Shown here one piece after another: positions 47,637 through 59,694 of a stretch of DNA of 64,000 bases; positions within the stretch are counted from its first letter, which is position 1, and every line of letters begins with the position of its first letter. Location of the stretch: assembly GCA_020081605.1 (NCBI GenBank), contig JAHREC010000013.1:3286001-3350000 (forward strand), read 5' to 3'. The notes under the pieces are model-generated. The model was not told the DNA's origin. It did not search any database and was given only the letters and a program-made list of their open reading frames with translations. The translations under genes and the position numbers were made by a program. Source of the DNA: Albifimbria verrucaria. Taxonomy: Eukaryota; Ascomycota; Sordariomycetes; Hypocreales; Stachybotryaceae.

Positions 47637-50000
47637 ATTGGCGACTCTGAAGGACCGCAAGTTGGTTACTTATATACTAGGGCCACGGCGAAGGCAAGAG
47701 CCCGACGATGAAGGTGTCGTGCACAGTGCAGGACAACGATCGGGAGTTAGCATAAGATACGGGGGATGAGGCTCGGACGCTCGTCGTGTGTCCAGCAGTT
47801 GTTGTTTTGGTAGCGGTGGACCCGGGCTCTAGCGTTTCCGTGGCTCCCATGCAGCGCAGCGGAGAAAGGAGAAGGGTGTCTGGTCTGTCCGCCACGAGAC
47901 GTGAGACACAGCAAAATTCGCGACGGTACTAATTAATGTTGACAATTTTTTGCTGGGGCGCCACCGAGGGCCCCGTTGTGGAGTTGATCAGGGTAGTTTT
48001 TGATTAAACACCCGTGGTTGGATTTGAGGATGCAAGATTCGTATAATAGTCGATCGCCTGTTTCCTAATTGGGCATGTCACCCTTGCACGGAGCTTGGCC
48101 ATTGCTTGACTTGACATTACCGTGTTCTTATTCTTTTTTCGAGCCGGGGCATGGTTCCCAATGGTTGGCTCCCCATATTCGTTTGTTTGTTTAATTTAAT
48201 GTCTTTTTGCGTAAGGTGCGTCGTTTAACCTGCGCCTGTGTCTTTGCGTGTTCTCTCCGACTTGACGTTAGACGAACGCTGCAGATGTAGAGAGAAACTA
48301 GCGAGCACCATACAGCCACGAGGACTAGACGGACTAGACGAACAGCGCATCGAACGCCCGTCATTGTCTCCTCCGGCTAACTTCCAAGGAATTTAGAAGC
48401 ACAGTGCGCACACCACGTTTGCGAACGAGGGCGTAACGCAGCATGGAGCGGCGGGGTCTAGCTCCGTTGTCTAATAAGCAATTCGGAACGATAGACGATA
48501 AACGATACACGACACACGACACACGGCAGACGATGTGATCAGTATCCGTGTCACATGATGGCATTAATCAGCCAAAGGACCAACTCATGGAAAGTGTTAG
48601 TGGCACGAAACGGACTCGAGACTATCCCATAGGTATCTCGGCGTAGCGTCGTGCCGGTATGACAGTATGTAGGCGGAATACTTATAAGCCCCTTTGTTTC
48701 GTTTCGCTTTGGTCCCGGTTCACACGACGCAAGCACCAATTCCTGGATGCTGCCATGCAGAAGCTTTTCGGTCGACCCATGGATATTGCAAGCAATTGTC
48801 CCATGGTGACGTGTCACATGTGGACACAAGCAGCATATCATGGCCATGGAGTGTGAAAGCTCAGTAACAGGTATATTGCTGTCCTCTCTTCACCCACTTG
48901 TCTTCCGTGTTGCCATGCTGTGCGTCTACGCCATAGTCACACGTCTGGGAGAATGTGTGAATATTCGGTCCATTGCCATGCCATGCCATCTGGCTCAAGT
49001 CAAATGAACCTTCAACATAATTAGGCTGGGTCCCAGGCTTGAAAGAAGCCTTGGCCTCGTCGTAATATTGGCCTGGTCTTACCCTACACCCTACACTTCC
49101 CAACGATATGCAGCTGCGCCATGTCTGTTCTGGCGACGTCGTAGAGCCTTGCAACACATGGTCACATATTCTATGAGGATCAGTCACTGCTTGTGAATTT
49201 ATATACCTCCTATATGCCACGATATGTTGTAGAAGGCCCTTTTTTTTCTCTTCTTCTTTTTCTTTTTGGCCCTTGTCAGGCACGTCTAATTCTGCCCCTG
49301 AATAAACAGTCCAGAACATCCCCACACCTAGCTTCCTAGCAGAAGCCATCCGCTATGGCCCTGTACATCATTGCCTCACCAAGGACGCTACTAGCGACAA
49401 AATCAAGTCACTTCATACCACCAACAGCTAAGCGTGCTAGAGATCAGGCTCCTCAACAGCCCCTTTTGGGTTACATGTCTGCATCACATCGCAACCTGCA
49501 AAGTCAAACGCCAGCTTATCGCTCTCGTCGCACACATATCCAGGGCCCACGTGGACGAGGGTTGCACTGGCCTGGCAGCACATGCACATTTAACCTGCTG
49601 ATGCTGCGTTCATGTTAAGAGGCTACATGTCCCAGGCGTAGGCGGCCCCTGCCCGCCCATGTACCCACGTACCCAGCTTACACTGACGTCGCCTACGTTT
49701 CCCCTGTGAGACAGCACCCTTTGGGTCACGTTGCTGCGTATCATTGAGCCCAGCATTTGCATGCCCCTTGTATTGCGTTTCCACATCTGGTGGTAAATCG
49801 ACATTTCATAGCCATTCGCCGTTCTGCACCACGGCTCCAGCCATATTCACCGGCTGCTCCAGCATGTTGTCAGTGGTCGAAGCTTTTCCCGAGCGCAACC
49901 AGAGACAGCAGCATCCCTCGCCAGCTCGTAGACGAGCGCGACCTGCTCTGGATATCGTCTGACGCTGCGCATCCTCACTCAACATCGACTGACCGCCAGT
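47637..50000. other. Long intergenic region
   Basis: 2.4 kb divergent spacer between ERG4 and SPO14. It holds an ACGACACACG-type repeat near 48480-48530 and a T-rich pyrimidine tract near 49238-49268. A 162-codon frame on the minus strand at 48861-49349 has plausible composition and ends in Cys-rich sequence (TCDYGVDAQHGN, QQYTCY), but no known domain, no clear leader and no intron signal, so I do not call it a gene. Confidence 0.5.
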
Positions 50001-53000
50001 ATGGGTGCTCCGAAGCGAGACGAATCGGTCTCTCCCATGACAGAGCTCCAACCGCAACCTCCGCCTGCCGCTGACGAACTCCCAACATCAGCTTCGCCTG
50101 ACAAGCCGACGATAGACCCCGATTCCTCCGTCACCAACCCGACGCAACCTTCAAACCCAACGCTCGCAACGACGGATGTCAAGGACCATTGGGTCGAAAA
50201 AGGGCCACAGAGGGAGGCTTTGACCCTGGATACCAATACCTCGGGTCAGGGCGTGCAACCGAATGCTTCGGGTCCGTCGTCTGAACACCCACGCATCGAT
50301 ATTACAGAACCGCCTGAACAGCAAGACAGCAATGAGGTGGCTACACCTTCTGGAAGGCGAAATGTTCAATTCGCAAGCTCCGATGAACTTGCAGCCGCAG
50401 CCCCTGGTGGCTCCGAGCTTCTTGGAGAGAGCCTTGACACCCCTACCAAGTCTCGAGGCTCCTCAATCATGTCCAAACTCAAGACCTTGACGACAACCTC
50501 CGGCTCCCGTACACCTAAATCCTCTCTCTCGCCATTGCCACCTTCCGAGCCGGGCACACCAGGAATCCTTGCATCCCCATTGCTCAGTTCTTCGGACGGG
50601 GTGGGAATGAGGAACAATCCGATGCGGACGCGGACGCCGAGGAAACTGCCGACGAAGGTAACGAGGGAGAAGCATCAGGCTCGAAAAAGAAGAAGCGGAA
50701 GACGAAGCGCTTCAAGAAGGTCAATGATGTACTGCCTGTCGGGGCAAACCCTCTGGCGTCCGAGGCTGATGCATCAGGCTCATTCGGTCGCGCTGTGAGA
50801 CGTCGTGCGAGCATGCCGGACACATCTGGACATGTCCGCGGCCTATCTGATGGAGGAAGTGTCCAGGGCCGAGAGAGACCCTATAGGAGAGGAAGCTCAT
50901 GGATGAGCATGTCGATGCGACCCCGGGCGAAGAAGGAGACGACGCAGAAGGCACAGCTGTGACTCCACGACGTGCAGGACACCTACGGCGCATCAGTGTC
51001 TTCGGAGGGGTGGCGTTTCGGACGGTGATGCTATGACACCGAGACGTCCGTTCTTCAACTCAGAGCGTGCTTCCACATTTGGTGCACATAGGTGGAAGCA
51101 GGTCAAGAATACTCTCAAACTCCTGCGTCAGAAAAAGGAGGACCGCTTTGACTATTTGAAGTCCGCCGAACTGATGGCGGAGCTCAGGGCTGGTGCTCCT
51201 GCCGTGCTCATGCTTGCGAGCATGATCCAGCGGGACGAGCATGGGAACAAGAGAATACCCGTCCTCCTAGAACAACTCAAGCTGAGAATCAAAGACAGCT
51301 GGCCCCTCCTGACGATGACAAAGAACGTCATTGGATCTTCTCCATCGAACTAGAGTATGGCAGCGGCCCAAGCCGGATGAACTGGACCGTTATACGAACA
51401 ATCAGGGACATCTATAACCTGCACTTCCGTTACAGGTTTGCTCTAAAGAACGAAAAGTACATGCCTGGCCGTCTCGACCTGGGTGTTCGTGTAAAACAGC
51501 CCAAATTTCCATACTCTGCATTTCCTTACATGCGTCGAGCCCGCAAGAAGGGAGACGAGAGCGATGAAGATGACCAAGCCAGCGTTCGTGCAGATGACAC
51601 GGGCGAAGGCACCGCTCCCGAAGGCACAGCTGGAGAGGGAGCGACGGACGGCATTCTTAGTGACACCGACGGGCCACGACAGCACAAGAGGAAGAAGTCA
51701 CGAAGCGGTATGCTTGGACGTCGGAGCCAGTCGACAGGAGCCATCGATTTAGGAGAGCTATCCAATACGGAAGGCCTAGTCCCTCCAGGAACACCCGGCT
51801 TCGATGTAATGACAAAACGGCAGAGATATGTTGAGAAGCAGAGGCGTATCCTGGAAAAGTATCTCACCGAAATGATACGCTGGCTCATGTTTCGTGCTGA
51901 CAGCAACCGACTTTGCCGATTCCTCGAATTATCAGCATTAGGCGTTCGCTTGGCAGCGGAAGGCAGTTATCATGGCAAAGAAGGTTACCTTCACATTCAA
52001 TCTTCTAAAGGTCTTGATTTCCGTCGTGTTCTTACTCCCACCAAGGTCATTGCTCGTCACAGCCGCAAGTGGTTCTTGGTTCGTCAGAGCTACATCGTCT
52101 GCGTGGAATCTCCAGAAAATATGAATATTTATGATGTTTATCTGGTGGATCCGAAATTCAGCATTGTTACTAAGAGGAATATGTTGAAGCAGATGGGATC
52201 CAAGGACAAGAAAGCAGAGGTGGATCTGACCGTCGAGGCTTTGCCGGAGAAGGAGAAGCACCATACACTCACACTGGATACATCAGAGCGTAAGGTTCGC
52301 CTTTTCTCGCGGAACCAGTCAGTTATGCGCCAGTTCGAGGACTCAATCACTGAGATGCTCAAACAAACCCCATGGCATCGAGAAAACCGGTTTGGTAGTT
52401 TCGCACCTGTTCGCACAGGTGTATTTGCTCAATGGCTCGTGGATGGCCGGGACTACATGTGGAATGTTTCAAGAGCCATAAATATGGCCAGGGATGTCAT
52501 TTATATCCACGATTGGTGGCTAAGTCCTGAATTATACATGCGACGACCGGCATGTATCAGCCAAAAGTGGCGACTCGACAGACTTCTCCAAAAGAAGGCA
52601 CGCGAAGGAGTCAAGATCTTCGTCATTATTTACCGCAATGTTGAAGCCGCCATTCCTATTGACTCGGAATACACCAAGTTCTCCTGCTCAACTTGCATCC
52701 AAACATTTTTGTGCAGAGATCTCCAAACCAGTTCAAGAAGAACCAGTTTTTCTTTGCGCACCACGAGAAGATTTGCGTCGTGGACCATGATGTCGCCTTC
52801 GTGGGAGGTATTGACCTGTGCTTTGGTCGTTGGGATTGCCCTCAACATCCCGTTGCTGATGACAAGCCCACAGGGTTTGAGCCCAGCGAGCGTCCAAAGG
52901 ATGCTGAACACTGCCAGCTTTTCCCTGGTAAGGACTATTCGAACCCACGTGTTCAGGATTTCTTCAGATTGAATGAACCGTATGAGGAGATGTATGACCG

Positions 53001-55497
53001 TGGAAGAGTGCCCAGAATGCCCTGGCATGATGTATCCATGCAGGTTGTAGGCCAGCCTGCAAGAGATCTTACCCGCCACTTTGTGCAGCGATGGAATTAC
53101 CTGCGACGAGGGCGAAAACCCACCCGACCTCTACCCTTCTTGCTTCCACCCCAGATGCTAGACCTGAAGAGCTCGAAGCACTCGGCCTGACCGGCACATG
53201 CGAAGTGCAAATATTGAGATCTGCCTCTACATGGTCTCTTGGTACTGAGGGCACTGAGTGTAGTATCCAAACAGCCTACGTTCAGATGATTGAAGACTCT
53301 GACCACTTTGTCTACATTGAGAACCAGTTCTTCATCACGAGTACCGAGGTCTACGGCACAAGGATTTCAAATCGTATTGGAGATGCACTCGTCGACCGCA
53401 TCATCCGGGCGCATGAGAACGGTGAAGACTGGCGATGTGTTGTCGTTATGCCGCTCATGCCTGGTTTCCAGAATACAGTAGACGAACAAGAAGGTACCAG
53501 TGTGAGATTGATTCTCATGTGTCAATACCGTAGCATCTGCCGTGGAGAACACTCTATTTTTGGCCGCCTCCGAGCGGCTAACATTGAGCCAGAGGACTAT
53601 ATCTCGTTCTTTTCTCTCCGACAATGGGGCATCATGAGCAACAATGTCTTAGTGACAGAGCAGCTTTACATTCATGCCAAGGTGATCATCGTTGATGATC
53701 GCGTAGCACTTATCGGTTCCGCCAACATTAATGAAAGATCCATGGTTGGTACCAGAGACTCTGAGTGTGCTGCTGTGGTTCGGGACACAGACATGATCTG
53801 GTCAACGATGGCTGGAAAACCATACAGGGTCTCTAGATTTGCTTACACCCTGCGTCTTCGCCTAATGCGTGAGCATCTTGGCCTCGATGTCGATGAACTT
53901 CTTGAGAAGGAACGCCAAGAAGAAATGGAGCGCGAAACTTTCGAACAAGAGATGGATAACATCTACGAAGAGAGAACCAATGCCGGGCCAAGCTCAGATC
54001 ACGACCCTAGCCATCTCAAGACAACCCCTCACCACCCAGAGTTGACTCGCCCAGCAAGTTTCAATCATGGACTAGGTGTGGAGGAGGCTCAGGCGCTCGA
54101 TTCTTCTAGCGCTTCATCCTCAGATCAAGCCGAAGTGGTTACTTCTGACCCACGAGTCACAGGAAACAAGGCGCATGAGCTAGATGTATCCGGGTATGGA
54201 CCTGACAACTGGAAGTCTGCCGAAGCATCTGGCTTGGACGAGGGCCGAGATTCAGTCATCGTCAACGGGCGGGAGGTTCTTGTCCACGACATCGACACAG
54301 AAGGCAAAGGTACCATCACGAGTCCCAGAAACTCAGCTTTTGGATCTCCAGTCTCGAGTAGGAGGCCCCACGAGATGCTGGATGCTGTCAGCGAAGGTCT
54401 GCCTCCTATGCCAGCTTTGAATAGGAGGACAACAGACCAGCTGGGTCTTCCTCGAGCGGCACAGCTACCTTCCTTGCCAATAGTCGATGACACTGATATT
54501 GGTGGACCACCAGTTCATCTTGATGCGTCTGGCCGCCCAAAAGCGGAGCTTTCCATCCAATGGCTGCTGACATCAACCCCGCCCATATTGATGCTGATTG
54601 CATGCGCGATCCCCTCGACTCTGATTTTTATGAAAATGTATGGAGTCGAGTTGCGGCAAACAACACAAAGCTGTATCGTAGAGTGTTCCGCTGTATGCCT
54701 GACTCTGAAGTCAGCACATGGACGGAGTATCGCGAATACGTGGATTATGCTGAGAGGTTCCGAGCAAGTATGGAAGGAAAATCACAGAGCGAGGAGCGTG
54801 AGTCGAAATCCGAGAGTGGCCAACACCATCAGCCACCAACCGCTGCTGGTGCCGGTGTTGGAGCACCCGGTCCCGAGATCCTAGCCAAGATGGGAGAAAA
54901 CCAAGCTGCAAAGATCGGAGAGAAGCTTGCCGAAAAGATCCCTCACCCGCATCATCATGAAGAGAACGAGAAGAAGCCAGACGTTGGTGGGCTTGGAGGC
55001 AATATCTCTGAGTTCAACGAGAAGCAGCCCGCACCGCAAGGCGAGGTGGCTTCATCAACACCACAGCAGTCAGCCCTGGATACATCGACACCGGCAGCTA
55101 ACGCTCGTTACTCTAATGTACCTTCGGTCGATGGCCAAAGTGATACACTATTCCCACCACTTGAAGCCACTCATACTAAGTTTGTTGAGTCGCAAATCAA
55201 TAGAAGTAGGGATCGAAAGGAACGAATCTCGAGAAAGCGTCGTCGAAGGATGGTCTCGCCCCTCCAGGAGGCCAGATTGGCCAGACAGGCTCCGTACGAC
55301 GAAGACGACGCGCGACAACCAAGGGAAGCCGTCGTGGGTTTACCATTGATGACATGCCTTCTAAGAGCGACGCAGAGGGCTTGCTTAAGATGGTACAAGG
55401 TAACCTTGTCGAATTCCCGTATCATTGGCTTCTGACCGAAGAGCTCAATGGAAACTGGGGATACCAGGTCGATGGTGTCGCCCCTCTGGCGATTTAG
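50001..55497 (+). CDS. SPO14: Phospholipase D (PX-PH-PLD, Spo14 type)
   Basis: Hydrolyses phosphatidylcholine to phosphatidic acid, acting at membranes in secretion and development. The ATG at 50001 is followed by a Pro/Ser-rich disordered tail and a Lys/Arg-rich segment (near 50690). A PX domain follows (about 51320-51530; RHWIFSIELEYGSG, MNWTVIRTIRDIYNLHF), then PH-like sequence (about 52060-52360; KWFLVRQSYIVCVESPENM). The first HKD motif, HEKICVVD, is at about 52760-52783; the second, HAKVIIVD, at about 53668-53694 followed by IGSANINERSMVGTRDSE. The C-terminal part has HIDADCMRDPLDSDFYE and ends YHWLLTEELNGNWGYQVDG, APLAI and TAG at 55495-55497. Roughly 1,830 codons, usual for fungal PLD1. 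Frame switches near 50600, 50960, 51030, 51360, 52690, 53190 and 54560 show at least six single-base indels. No intron was needed. Confidence 0.93.
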
Positions 55498-55843
55498 TAA
55501 GTAGCCTGCCCGACGTAGCATGACGATAAGCGTACTGACTGTCGAAATCTAGCAACTGATCATTGTTTGGTCGCTTTTGGCAATACTGTGAGATTGCAAT
55601 AGAGCATTTAGAGATTGAAAGCGGACAAATGCATTGCAGGGCGTTGTTATGGAATTGTGATTGCCGATAGTCAAGAGGCAGCGGCATACTGGTTTCTGAT
55701 TAATATGCAGCATAGCGCTGTCGCACGTTTCTTTGTTGTATTATATGGCGTGGCATCCTTTAGGTTGACAGAGCACAACTCGCCGCATTTTCCCGTCCGT
55801 GTATTTACATTTATTGTACATTTCCGACATGGACTAGTCTACA
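55498..55843. other. Convergent spacer SPO14/COQ7
   Basis: 3' untranslated regions of both genes; nothing else recognised. Confidence 0.6.
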
Positions 55844-56637
55844 CTACACCCGCTCGCTGACCCAAATCGCACCACGGCAGCCTGCCCTGATGACACCTGT
55901 TAGTAGCCAATGCGGTTCGGCCTTCTTTGAATCGTGGTCCACGGCATGATCGAGGTGCTCCAGCTCGTCGTCACGTATCCTCCGCAGAGTGTTGATCAAG
56001 TCTGTTATCTCGTCGCTAACCTCGTAGCCTTCAGCCTTCCACTGCGCGACCGTCTCTAGCAGGACACGGATCTGCCCGTTATAGTGGCCACCAATCTCTG
56101 TCTCGACAGCTTCCGTACAAGCCATGGCGGCCTCGCGACCCAGCAGCGCCGTGGACCATCCCAGACCTGTAGCCATTACAGTCCAGAGAGGGTACATGGC
56201 GGTTGGCCTTACACGGTGCTTGTGAATAAGATGGTTGAAGGTCTTGAAGTGCTCCGCTTCTTGGTCGTACATATGGGCCATGAGCGGTCGGAGATGCGGG
56301 TGTTGGCGCAGGAGGGTGGCGTCTGCGCCGTGTAGATGAGGGTTGCAGCGAGCTCGCCCGCTTGGTTGACACGCAGCTAAGGACATGTCAATTAGCCGTG
56401 GTACTGCGAAGGAGACAGTCAATGGCATACCGCAGAAGAAAGAAAATCTCGCTGCTCTTGGGTGAGCGGCTAGAGCTTCTTGGCAGCATCTGGTTTCGGA
56501 GCGTCGGCAGAGGAGGAAGTAGAGGCAGTGGCGGCAGCTGGGCGGCTGGTCGAAAGGAATCGTGGGCCGGACACACGGGATGAGCTCCTACAAGCTACGC
56601 GAGCACACCTCGCAAACGGTCGAGATGACGGGGTCAT
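55844..56637 (-). CDS. COQ7: 5-demethoxyubiquinone hydroxylase
   Basis: Mitochondrial di-iron monooxygenase, penultimate step of ubiquinone synthesis. ATG 56637 opens an Arg/Ser-rich presequence with RFLSTSRPAAA. A 54 bp intron (56430-56377) follows PLTQEQRDFLSSA. The enzyme core reads LRVNQAGELAATLIYTAQTP, then a missing C at 56314-56316 changes frame, then HMYDQEAEHFKTFNHLI (ExxH), ACTEAVETEIGGHYN and IRDDELEHLDHAVDH (ExxH), the expected iron ligands. The stop is at 55844-55846. An in-frame TAG lies at 56470-56472 between the presequence and PLTQEQRDF. If the sequence is right there, translation stops after 55 codons. A base error is the simpler reading, because the frame is otherwise the same on both sides. 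Divergent with RTF1 over 600 bp. Confidence 0.92.
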
Positions 56638-57236
56638 GGCGGGCGGAGTTGCGGTGGTTTGCTGGTGCACGGAGTGTAACTGATTTATTTTCTATCGCGA
56701 ATTCAACGACGCATCCTAGTATGGCATGACATCTTCATAGGACTGGCACTCAATGGCTGGCCTGTCCACTATAACTCGGCTGCGGCCTCATTCCGATTGG
56801 CTATGTAAGGCACAGGCCCGGACTAATGCTTCGCCGATAGAAGTAGGAAGTACCTGGATCTTTGGCGCGTCTCACACGTGCCAAGCATGTACTGCATGCA
56901 GGCCAATGAAGCGCGGGCTCCAGGTAGCTGGTACCTTGTACCTTGCTGGCCATGAATTTCAACACGCTGGGACGAGCACCGTGGTGACTGAACCTGCTCT
57001 GCCTCTCCTATCAACCTCTTCCTTCTCCCATCGCCCTCCCTGCTTGCGCCTCCTTCTCTCTCCCCCTCATCTACATCCGATCACATCGACAACAGGTTTC
57101 GGCATTGCGCTAGCCGCTCTTTCTCGATCCACACCCTACCGAGCCCTGACGACTTGGACTTTGGAGTTCCTGGGTGAGCTGTAGCCGCCCTGACGTGAAC
57201 CACAGAGCGCGCGAATTACAGTCGAGCAAAACCGCA
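56638..57236. promoter_or_regulatory. Shared divergent region COQ7/RTF1
   Basis: About 600 bp with both promoters. Pyrimidine-rich on the plus strand near 57010-57070, just ahead of the RTF1 start. No specific binding site assigned. Confidence 0.5.
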
Positions 57237-59267
57237 ATGGCCGATATCGACGATGAACTTCTCGCCCTCGCGGGTGGAGATTCCGAGGAGGAGGATTCGG
57301 GCAATGAGAGCCGCGTCATGTCCGAGTCACCTCCACCAGCGAGGAAAGGCTCCAAGAAGACCTCGGCAAAGAAGGCGAAGCGGCGCGCTCGAGGCGATGA
57401 TGATTCGGAGGAAGAGGGCGAAGCGTAAGTCTTCAATTCGTTCAAAGTCACCAGGCAGCCTGTCGCATTCCCAGAGTGCCCTTCAGACTCGCTTCGTTCC
57501 CGTTGGCTGCCGTTTGCCAAGTTTTGCTTGCTGACCATGATGTCTTGTCGTCAACAGATCATCAGCCCCGTCATCGCCAAACTCCCTCGAGTCAGCTCCT
57601 ATGGACGAATCAGACTCAGATGCCGAGCCGTCACGATCGCGGCCTGCAGCGGCCGACAGCGATGCCAAATACCCAGTAGACGGCTTCTACGTCAGTCAGG
57701 CGGAAAAGGCACAAATCCAGGCTATGCGTGAAGTTGACCGTGAACAAATCATGGCGGAGAGACACTCTGAGATCGAGCGACAGCGCCAGAACCTCCTTCT
57801 TCGTCAGATGGTTAGTAGCGTCGAAAACGAAGAGCGCAAACAAGACAAAAAGAAGCGCAGTGCCGACACGGCCGAGCTGGAAAGCGAGGACAGGAGAACC
57901 TCACGCCCGCGCACTGACAAGGGAGGAGAATCGGCTATGGATACTTTGCGGAGGGCCCGCGCAGAGAAACAGCGACGTAGAGAAGATCAGGAAAGGCGAA
58001 AGGATGCGTTTTCCCCGGAAGGGATCCCCAGATGGAGACGAAAGCGACGATGACTTTGGCAGAGCCCGTTCTCATACTCCACAACAAGAGCAGCCCCGGG
58101 ACCTCCCTCCTGCGGAACTTCGTGATTTCGATAGAGTGCGTCTCGGACGAAATGAATTCGCACAGGTGTGCCACACACCGGGTTTCGAGCAGGCCATCAC
58201 CGGATGCTATATCCGCATTGCTCTGGGCCCCCATCCTGATACTGGAGTTGAGCAGTATCGCATGGCGGTTATTAAGGGTATGCGCACTGCTGCACCCCAG
58301 ATGAAAGCGTTACTAATATGAACATCTTAGGTTTCACCACCAGCAGGCCATATGCGCTTAATGGACCCAATGGCTCTTTCGTAACAGACCAATACGTGCG
58401 GGCTGCGCATGGCAAGGCTATCAAAGAGTTTCCATTCATTGCCGCTTCTAGTGGCAAATTTACCGAGGTAAGTTGAAAACTGACCTGGGTTCACAGCCCA
58501 ATACTGACCATGGATAGGGCGAACTCAATCGCTACAAGGTGACTTGTCACAACGATGACGTTTCGTTGCCTACAAAGGCGGAGCTTGAATTCAAAGTGGA
58601 CGACATTAACGGGCTGATCAACCACAAATGGACAAGTGAAGAAATCAAGGCCAGATTGACAAAGAGGAATGAGCTGCGACGACGCTTCGATCCAGCAGAG
58701 CGTGAGCGTGTCTCACGGCTACTGGAGGAAGCTAGAGAGAAGGGCGACGACCAACGCGTGGAGGAGTTGCAAGAGGAGCTTGATAAGCTCAGCTCTCAGC
58801 GCCTGGCGTTCAAGACCAGCCTTGGTCCATCCAAACATTCCGATAGCCCTAGGGGCGGCACGGAGCAGGATAGGCTCGCGGAGCGAAACCGAGAGAATCG
58901 TCGATTGAACGTGGAGGGCGTACGCAAGGCCCAACTGAAGGAAAGGGCCAGGGCACTCGAGATTGAAGCTGCCCTTAATCGTGGTGAGCAAGTCAAGGAT
59001 GACCCATCTCGACGACTGAGAACCAAGGCCAAATTCGTGCACGATGTCAACGTGGAGGCGGCCAAGAAGGCTGCGAATGGCGAGGCCGACGCGGCAACGA
59101 ACGGAGCAGCCGGCAGCAGTAGCCAGAAGCAAACAGTGCTGCCACATCTGGCGAAGTTGCAGGAAGAAAAGTACTCAGAGACGAAGGGCATGCCCACCAT
59201 TCACAAGCCTCTGTTGGATGACGACGTCATAGGCGCTTTGGACTTGGAGATTGATGTTGAGATCTGA
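57237..59267 (+). CDS. RTF1: Paf1 complex subunit Rtf1 (Plus3 domain)
   Basis: Transcription elongation factor that supports histone H2B ubiquitylation and Chd1 recruitment. Exon 1 (57237-57425) codes MADIDDELLALAGGDSEEED and an acidic/basic N-terminus; introns follow at 57426-57557, near 58278-58330 and near 58470-58518. The HMD-like region includes EKAQIQAMREVDREQIMAER and a basic stretch RRARAEKQRRREDQERRKDAF. The Plus3 domain runs from DFDRVRLGRNEFAQVCHTPG across FTTSRPYALNGPNGSFVTDQ to GELNRYKVTCHNDDVSLPTK and INHKWTSEEIKARLTKRNE. A long Arg/Glu-rich helix follows and the protein ends LDLEIDVEI. One base is missing in the C run at 58013-58016. About 570 residues. Convergent with the next gene. 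Confidence 0.95.
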
Positions 59268-59694
59268 GCGAAGTGGGTGGGACATTCGCGCAGTAGGATG
59301 CTATAGCTGCTTGCGGGCAGGAGATGCCTCTTCCTCGAGGGCGAGGCAAGTGGAAATAGGCATTGCATAACGATATCAGCCATAGAAAGCCACCATTGTT
59401 GTATGAAAACTAAGTGTATGATGATGAAAGGCTGCAGAAAGCTACGATGTGAGCCTGAATCCAAAATAGGAGGTGCGGATGCGTCTTGAGAATCAAACAT
59501 AGGGCGCCAACGATATATTCTGAATACATTACGAAACGTTTTCCAAGCGTTTCTGAGCCAGATTCCTGAACTAAAATGTCTCAAGGCCCAATCAACTGAT
59601 ATACATGTGCCGTGGTGGAGTGCTATATCCTGATATCAAATGGCCTACCCTCTGAGCACTTACACGAAACCCTACGATTTATAGAGTTAATCTC
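59268..59694. other. Convergent spacer RTF1/GDPD gene
   Basis: Two 3' untranslated regions; no other feature seen. Confidence 0.6.

Noticed and set aside
50001..55497. Several separate small genes in the phospholipase region
   Set aside because: The successive frames carry consecutive PX, PH and both HKD parts of one phospholipase D, so they are one gene with indels.
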